From NCBI GenBank assembly GCA_030737835.1, contig JAUJYN010000024.1, positions 618,569 to 682,568 on the forward strand: a stretch of DNA of 64,000 bases, given 5' to 3'. Positions 57,237 to 64,000 of this stretch are shown here, one piece after another. A program made the translations under genes and the position numbers. Numbering within the stretch: position 1 is the stretch's first letter; every line of letters begins with the position of its first letter. The stretch is from Acorus gramineus. Its lineage: Eukaryota > Streptophyta > Magnoliopsida > Acorales > Acoraceae. The notes beneath the pieces are model-generated. The model had not been told where the DNA came from. It did not search any database and saw only the letters and a list, made by a program, of their open reading frames with translations.

Positions 57237-60200
57237 TGTTATGCTTGTGTCATTTGGAGCGCTCTGATTGAAAAATAGGCTACAAAATTTTTCTCCTAGA
57301 AGTTATGTATTTCTGATTTGGTATTTGGATTTGATTTTGTTAAAATCCAAGATGAAGAGGTTTAAATATGATTTTATTATGAGATGCTCAGTTTTGAGTT
57401 AGCTTTCGTTCAAAAGTGGAATTAGATCAACTGGATTCATGTAGTAAAAGTTATGGGTATTTTACCAAGTAGGCCCCGGGGATGAAAAATTCTGGCAGCA
57501 GCCCTGTTCTATGTTTAGCTCTAATTTCAGAATATCTAGAAGGATTATTTGATCTTGGCATAAACATGAAAGTTGTAGATAATCTTCTTGGCTTTCCAAC
57601 GGATTTTGAATTGTGCAATTCGGAGCTATATTGAGGAAGTTATAGATGTTCTGGTGAAGCATGTACAGAATTTCTAAGTCAGGGATGAAATGGTCATTTC
57701 CATCCCTCTTTAGGATATTTATTTGCCAAAATATCTCTCTCTCTCTCTCTCCCTCCCATTCCCAACGTGGGATTCTTGGCCTCTCTTTCTCTCTTTCAAA
57801 GCCCCCCCCCCCCCCCCCCCCATGTGTTTGTGATAAGTTCTCAAAGAGAAGTGAAGGAGAAGGTGAAGAAGGAAGCACAAGAAGGTTTGTGTGGGTGTGT
57901 TGTGTTGTTGATCCTCCTCTCTCAAGCTCCTTTTCATGACTTCCCCCCCCCCCCTGATTTTGCAGCCAAGAAGGAGGCTGAGGAGAGGCTGAAGAGGTGG
58001 TGGTGGTGGTGGTGGTTGAGGTGGTCGTGGGCGCGTCAAGAGCCCCGCATCTCCCCCTTTCCCTTTCCCTCTTTTGGTAAGTCCTCTTCCCCTTCTTTTT
58101 CATTTTTCTTTAGATGGGTTAGGGTGTGTGTGAGGGGTTGGGGAGGGTTAAAAAGAGATTGGAAGAGGCTGGGCGCGCATTGGGGGCAGTCTGCGCTCTT
58201 GCGCGCGCAGGCACGCGCGCAGAAGGGCGCTGGTAGGCGCAGGCGGGCTCGCAGACGCGCGCGTGCTTGGAAGCGCGCGGGTGCACGCAGAGTGGGCGCG
58301 CGGGTGTGCGTGGGGAGTGCGCGCGAGTGCGCGCGCATGGGACAGTGCGCCTGGGCATGCGCCTGGGCGTGGGGGTGGGGACCAGTGCACGCGCACACGT
58401 GCGTGTGCGTGCCTGGGCTGCCTAGAGTCTCGGGTAGGTGCTGGGGCACCCGGGCATGCGTGCGTACGCGCGTGCTCGCATGCGTGCGAGCACCGTATGC
58501 GTGCGTGTCTAAGTTTTTAGCATTTCTAAGTATATATGTGATGTTACTCACCAAATTTGATGCCCTTACCCTACAGATCTCGTCGGATGGGATGCGCGAG
58601 GTCCCGGGTAATGGTGAGTGGTTCGATTCCAATCTCCCCCCCCCCCTCTCTATAGATGCGCTCGACGCGCGTAGACGCGCGTCGCGCATCGATGGGCCCC
58701 CTAGCTATAATATGTAGATATCTTGATAATGCATGTTTTGCTATGATGTAAACATGCCATGTTAGACATTACATGCTAGGGATATACATCCATGTATCAT
58801 GTATAGAGGCCCGTACATGCCTAGACACCATGTCCCATGCTTGAAAAGCCTTGATCTATGCACTTTTCCCATTTAGTTAATTTAATTAAATCAAAATGAG
58901 ATTATATTGTTATAAGCATGCATTAGAGAATATTATAACCTTGTTGTTATAATATATGTTTCCCCCCATCTTAGTTATGTGCCCTGGAGGAATTCTTGAG
59001 AATTCATGACATTAGTAGTTTTAGAAATCGTTGTCAACGGATCCAAGAGGATCGTATTCGTGTGAGTAGGCTGTTTTCTCCCCTTCGTTGGATCCGAGTA
59101 GGGACTCCCCGGCGTTGGAAAGCTGTCCTGACAGAGGGCTCCCATCTGTAGGTACCTCCGATGAGTTCGAAGGGTGCTGATCGTGGGAGTATACGACGTA
59201 GAGGTACGCGAGGGAGAGGCTACTGGTGGACCAAGGGTGGAGAGCAGTCTAGTCTGTCCCAAAAGGCCCATGTCACCCCTTAAAGGGTGAGGGTGAGGGT
59301 GAGGTGGGTTGGCGATGTTACGACCCACTAGCTTGTACAGTTACTCCCGTTTAGGGACTTTAATTATTTTAAGGTTAATATGAGTTGTGTTGCATAGATT
59401 GTTGTTGTGCCTGTGTTTTGATATCTCGATATGTGATTATCGAGAGTAGTTGTTTTTCATTGGGTTCGTGTTGCGAACATGAGATCGTTCTCCCCTTCGT
59501 TGGATCCGATGTAGGGATTTCTCAGGATTACAGCTGTCCTGACAGAGGGCTTCCATCTGTAGGTACTACCGATGCATTCAGGAACGTACTGACCATGGGA
59601 GTATACCAGGTAGAGGCTATCCGGGGAAAGGGCTACTGGTGGACCAAGGGTGTAGAGCGGTGAGTTGAAGAGGCCGGGTTGCAGCTGTCTTGACAGAGGG
59701 CTCCCATCCGTAGGTACCACCGATGCATTCGGGAGCGTACTGATCGTGGGAGTATACCAGGTAGAGGCTACCCGGGAGAGGGTTAACGAATGATATTGGT
59801 GAGGGTGAGGATGAGGCGAAGACACATCGCCGCGTGACCCATTCGTTGTTCGACCGTTCCCATAGTTGTTGGGTCCGGTCTCGTAATCGATGTTCAAGGA
59901 CATCGTTGGGTCAATTATCTAGATGTAGATGATCCAGTAGTGTTGTGTAGACCAGTAATTCCAGGTCTCCTCGACCAACGGTATGGTCTCTCCCCAAAAG
60001 TCCCAAGAGTCTCCCTCCGGGAGTGAGGGTGAGGGTGAGGTTGGTCGCGCTGCCGCGTGACCCTGTTATCCATGGGTTTCCACCCATGTTTTCCTTGAAA
60101 GGAAAGTGTTTATGTATTGAACTGTAGTATGGTGATTGGTTTCCAGCCACTCACTGAGCTTGTAGCTCACCCCTCGCATACTGTTTCTTTTCAGGGGCAG

Positions 60201-60570
60201 TGTTGGGCGTGGAGTTGGAGCTTCCCTGTGGCGTGGTCTTATGGGCGTGGAGCGTTCTTCCGGCAGGTGGCGAGTGCGAGGCTGTCAGCAGTCCTAGAGT
60301 CATTGTATGTATTGTAATTCGTGCATGTGGCACAGGTTGTATTTTCTTTGGTCTAGACTTGGCTCTCACAGGACAGTGATTGTGTATTCGAGTCTGTAAT
60401 AATGTTTTTGATTTACAGACATTGTTTATATATTATGCTTCCGCTTTTCAGTTAGTTATCATTATCTTGCTTTGCCACCTTGTGTATTGTTGTTGGAGTC
60501 TTTATTGACCTCAGGTATTGATAGCTGATATTTTATTATTGCCACGTCTCGGGGACGGCCGCCCTGGGGC
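57237..60570 (+). mobile_element. E3 3' LTR-B, chimeric
   Basis: The 5' part is close to the solo LTR-B at 31959 (short CT run, long C runs near 57806-57822, GGT run near 58000-58015, donor 58077, mini-exon 58577-58613, hairpin 58655-58690). From about 58730 it follows a variant with LTR-A-like blocks. 59400-59780 repeats the tgacagagggctcccatc block twice. Confidence 0.8.
58577..58613 (+). other. 37-nt LTR-B mini-exon candidate
   Basis: Identical over its length to 33424-33460. The acceptor is CTACAG instead of CTGCAG. Confidence 0.5.
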
Positions 60571-61318
60571 ACTCGGACTCGGACTCGCGTGCGAGCCCGT
60601 ATGCATGCTTGTCCGAGTGTGGGGTATTTCTAATGTTTTCTATGTATAAATTGTGTTGTTTCTCACTAGTTCCATGCCCCTACCTTGCAGATCTCGTCGG
60701 ATGGGATGCGCGAGGTCCCGGGTAGAATGGTGAGTGGTTTGATTCCAATCCCCCCCCCCTCTCAAGGGATGAGCTCGACCTGCGTAGACGCGCGTCGCGC
60801 ATCGATGGGGTGCCCTAGCTATATTATGTGATGCATAGTTTAGTGCCATTCACTGAGTGTGTGGCCAGGTAGAGGCTACCCGGAAGAGGGTTAACGAATG
60901 ATGTCACGAGCGTGGAATCGCTCTCCCCTTCGTTGGATCCGATGTAGGAACTCCCCGACTTTACAGGCCAGGGAGAGGCTACCGGTGGACCAGGGGTGTA
61001 GAGCAGTCTAAGTCTCTCCCAAAGTCCCAAGATGTCTCCTTCCAGGAGTGAGGGTGTGGATGAGGCGAAGACGCGTCCATCGTGACCCATTCGTTGTTCG
61101 ACCGTTCCCATAGATGTTGGGTCCGGTCTTGTGATGGATGTTGAAGGACATCGATGGGCAATTATCTAGATGTTGATGATCCAGTAGTGTTGAGTAGACC
61201 AGTAAGTCCGGGTCTCTTCGACCGGCGGCATGGTCTCTTGACCCGTAAGTCCGGGTCTCTTCGACCGACGGCATGGGCTCTTGACCAGTAAATCCGGGTC
61301 TCTTCGACCGACGGTATT
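60571..61318 (+). mobile_element. Rearranged LTR-B pieces
   Basis: Starts inside LTR-B (actcggactcgg, then the acceptor and a 39-nt mini-exon variant at 60691-60729), jumps at about 60840-60870 to a later LTR block, and ends in a 43-bp tandem repeat. No ends and no target duplication. It looks like repeated illegitimate recombination. Confidence 0.7.
61203..61313 (+). repeat. 43-bp tandem repeat
   Basis: About 2.6 units starting at 61203, 61246 and 61289, each with ccgggtctcttcgaccg. A single unit is present in related LTR positions (about 40528 and 59963), so it expanded here. Confidence 0.85.
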
Positions 61319-62457
61319 ATTATATATGTGTCACTTTTAGCCTTCTGGTAACCATTGGAGCATTCTGGCAGTTTTTGAGTTTTTTTCATTTTTCGATCGG
61401 AACCGCTAAAATTTTGGACTGTTAGCTATCATCCTGAGTTTGAGGACTCCGATTGAAAATCTAACTACATATTATGTGTCCTGGTGTCATTCCAAGCCAC
61501 TCACGAAAATTTCATCGAATTCTGGTAACGTTTCAGAATTTCGCAGTTCCGGGGCGTATCCGGGTTTTGACCGAGCGAGAAGTCATTGGGAGAGTTGACT
61601 CGGTCAAAGTGGGCCCATGACTTGGTCGACCCCTTTTGTTTTTTTGTGTGGTTGGGTTGACCTAAGTCAAAGTTCACTTAATCCTCTTTAATCCTCTCTT
61701 AAACCCTAATTAAACTTAGTTAACCCTAATCTAAGTGAGGGGTTATATTTAAGTGAGCTAAAATATCTCCCCACTATTCATCATCTTCTCCAATTGATTT
61801 CTCTCTCTCCCCCTCTCTCTTTTTTCCACCTTTTACCCTAGTTAGAGAGCTTGGATCTCAAAACCCAAAGAAGAGAAAGGTAAGGGGAGCTCCCGATCTA
61901 TCCACCGGTGGTCTCGAATTCGAGTTCCGATGTGTTTAGCCCCTTCTAACGCCCTCTTTTCTTCTCTGTTTTTCAGCCATTTCGAGGGCTGAGGAAGAGC
62001 TCGGTGGTGGTGGCCTTGGAGGAGGTGTTTCGGTGCGCGGAGAGCAACCGAACTTCCCTTCCTTCCTTGGGTAAGCACTCTTTCCTTCCTTTTCTTGTTT
62101 AGATGAATGTTAGGAGAGTGGTTTTGAGTGTGGATGGTGGTCGGTGGCTGTTGGTGGCTGTCGGCGGCGGTTGGGGGAGGTTGGAGGCCATGGGTGGCCG
62201 TCGGGAGGGTGGTTGGCTGTCTCGGGCAGGATGGCAGCACAAGTAGCAGGCAGCGCAGCAGGCAGAGCAGGTGGCAGGGCGCGCGCGGGCGTGCGCACGG
62301 GCATGCGCGCTGGTGGAGCAGGAGGGTGCGGGCGCTACGCACTGGGCGCCGTGCGTGGGTGTGCGCGTGGGGCGCTGCGTAGAGGCGCGGTGCATGCCGC
62401 GCGCAGGGGGCTGCGTACGGGTGCTGCGTGCAGGATGCCGTGTTGGGGCGAGGTGCG
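61319..62457 (+). mobile_element. LTR-A2, 5' part
   Basis: Starts at tatatatgtgtcactttta without the leading TGT, contains the TTGAC/GTCAA cluster (about 61570-61670), leader and donor GGGTAAGC (GT at 62071), and enters the GC-rich segment, where it is cut at 62457 by another LTR-A. Confidence 0.82.
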
Positions 62458-64000
62458 TGTTATATATGTGTCACTTTTAACCTGCTGGTAACCGTTGGAG
62501 CGTTCTGGCAGTTTTTCATTTTTTTTTTTTCGGTTTTCGATCGGAACCGCTAATTTTTGGACTGTTAGCTATCGTCCTGAGTTAGAGGACTTCGATTGAA
62601 AATCCGACTGCATATTTGGTGTCCTGGTGCCATTTTAGGCCTCTCACGAAAATTTCATCGAATTCCGGTAACGTTTCTGAAATTTCACAGTTTCGGGGCG
62701 TATCCAGGTTTTTAAGTGACTTGACTATATAAGGGGTGATCTAAAAATGGCATTCACTATTCATCATCTCCTTCCTTGAGCTCTCTCTCTCCCCTTCTCC
62801 ATTTTTCTTGCTTTTGAGCCCCTTAAACCCCTCAAAGCTTAAAACCCAAAACCTAGGAAGTGTAGATCGGGTCCCGGTGGTTTCAAATCCCCATTCCAGC
62901 GAGATTTGCCCCTCCGTCCCCCCTCTCTTCTCCTCTGTTTTGAACCATTTCGGTGGTGGAGGTAGATCCGGGCGTTGGAAACCTTTTGGGAGAGGTTTCG
63001 GTGCGCGGAGAGCAACCAGATTTCCTTTCCTCCCCTTGGTAAACCTCTTTTTCCTCTCTTTCTTGCTTAGATGTATGCTAGGAGGGTGGAAATGGGGTTG
63101 GGTGGCGGTTGGCGGCAGTGGGTGGCGGTCGGCGGGCTGTGGGAGGTGGTCGGAGGATGTGGTGGTGGTCGGAGGTGGGTGGAAGAGGAGCTCGGGCTGG
63201 CAGGCTTGCAGCTCGGGCTGGCAGGCTGCTGTCTCGGGCAGGGCAGCAGCGCAGGGTGGTCCAGGCGCAGTGGCTGGCGCGGGCGCGCGCGCGTGCGGGC
63301 GGGCGTGCACGCGTGCGTGCGCTCAGGCGGTGCTGGGGGCCAGCAGGGCTGGGCGTGCGGGCGCTCGGCTGGCGCTGGGGGCCAGCAGGGCTGGGCGTGC
63401 GCGCTGGGCAGGCTGGCAGGGCTAGCTCGGGTAGGCTGGGAGCAAGTGCACTAGTTTGCCGGGCGCGCGAGCGCGTGCGCGCGGGTGCGCGCGCGGGCCT
63501 ACGCTCGGGGGGTGCAGGGAGATGCGTACGGGTAGGCTAGCTGGGCTGTGCGCGCTGGCAGGCCGGGCGGGCAGGCTGGGCGCGCAGGCGAGGAGGGCAT
63601 GGGCGCTCGGGCATCAGGCGGGCAGTGCCCCGGGCGTGCAGGCGAGCGGTGCTCGGGCCACTCGGTGACGCGCGCAGGCAGGCAACGCGGGCAGCAGCGT
63701 GGGCAGGCTGGCAGGCGCGCTGGGCGCGTGCTGCCAGGCGCGCTGGGCGCGTGTTGCGCGGGCGTGCGCGTGGGCGCTGGGTGAGGGTCACGGGTGCTGG
63801 GCGCAGAGCGCTGGGCGCTGGGTCGCGGGTACCGGGTGCTGGCCGAGGGTGCTGGGCGCTGGGCGCTGGGGCGCTGGGCGCTGGGCACCGCTGTGGGGCG
63901 TGCGCGCGGGGTGCTGGGCAGAGGCAGGCGCGCGCGCGGTGTGGGAGCTGGTGGTGCACGCGGAGTGCGCGCGGGGTGGAGCGGGGTGGAGCTGGCGGTG
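62458..64000 (+). mobile_element. LTR-A1, 5' part, running off the window
   Basis: TGTTATATATGTGTCAC at 62458, TATA box 62725-62734, half of the palindrome at about 62862, donor-like GGTAAAC (GT at 63039), then GC-rich segment to the window end. Preceded by gtgcg, the expected target duplication if the far end lies beyond 64000. Confidence 0.88.
62725..62734 (+). promoter_or_regulatory. TATA box of LTR-A1
   Basis: CTATATAAGG with CACTATTCATCATC about 25-35 nt downstream. Confidence 0.6.

Larger units (their letters stand above)
52732..60570 (+). mobile_element. E3: LTR-B element, internally deleted
   Basis: 5' LTR-B 52732-56803, PBS 56809-56820, gag start at 56900, internal remnant to 57236, and a 3' LTR-B from 57237 (TGTTATGCTTGTGTCATTTGG) to 60570, where it stops at GGCCGCCCTGGGGC without the final GTGACA. 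It has the order of a real element but only about 430 bp between the LTRs. The two LTRs differ markedly, which suggests exchange with other LTRs after insertion. Confidence 0.82.

Noticed and set aside
57767-58717. 316-codon plus-strand open frame with poly-Pro and poly-Trp
   Set aside because: It crosses poly-C, GGT repeats and a predicted intron of LTR-B. Composition artefact.

Overview
The window is nuclear DNA of a seed plant, and I find no host gene that I can defend. Essentially everything recognisable is LTR retrotransposon sequence nested inside other LTR retrotransposon sequence. The evidence for a plant is: tRNA-iMet-type primer-binding sites (core TGGTATCAGAGC), gag/pol remnants of the Ty3/Gypsy chromovirus type with a chromodomain-like tail and very long LTRs (best fit Tekay/Del), a CACTA-type terminus, and a possible Copia LTR. 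The species cannot be told from the sequence. A large, repeat-rich genome, perhaps monocot or magnoliid, is a guess.

Names used below. LTR-A is about 2.6-3.5 kb, runs TGTTATATATGTGTCAC...GGGGCGTGACA, and has two subtypes: A1, with a CTATATAA TATA box, and A2, with a cluster of TTGAC/GTCAA motifs before the TATA box. LTR-B is about 2.7-4.1 kb, begins TGTTATGCCTGTGTCATTTGG and has the same 3' end as LTR-A. LTR-D is 2.6 kb and AT-rich (TGTAACACC...GGGCGTTACA). C is an AT-rich repeat present in inverted orientation.

Layout. 1-6766: LTR-A, LTR-D and LTR-B fragments. 6767-19239: an LTR-B on the minus strand, split by a three-deep nest of solo LTRs (8550-18306 containing 9836-16668 containing 11668-14989). 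19240-20512: a broken plus-strand gag-protease (E0). 20513-28032: minus-strand element E1 with a 5' LTR, PBS, gag, a scrambled and deleted pol, a polypurine tract and a truncated 3' LTR. 28033-29348: an inverted LTR-A piece. 29349-31045: AT-rich DNA ending in a CACTA-type terminus. 31959-41144: a solo LTR-B carrying element E2 (33723-39545, minus; gag, protease and RT with a 55-bp remnant 3' LTR). 41145-43364 and 49514-50046: AT-rich flank with inverted C arms. 43365-49508: a solo LTR-A carrying a solo LTR-D (46612-49214). 50047-52684: a solo LTR-A. 52732-60570: element E3, with two LTR-B copies around a tiny internal remnant. 60571-64000: chimeric LTR-B, then LTR-A inserted in LTR-A, running off the window.

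Six insertions have perfect 5-bp target-site duplications (aaatg, cccgc, catat, atgac, cttct, acatc), so the order of nesting can be read directly.

The most unusual signal is inside the LTRs. LTR-A and LTR-B copies share a leader layout that looks like exons and introns: TATA box, pyrimidine-rich leader, a 25-bp palindrome (LTR-A1), a GGTAAG-type donor, a GC-rich segment of about 0.5-1.3 kb, a TTGCAG-type acceptor, a mini-exon of almost always exactly 36 nt, a GTGAGT donor, a hairpin with compensatory changes, G-quadruplex motifs, and a CCAG/TCAG acceptor. This is read from sequence conservation across 13 copies. Actual splicing is inference.
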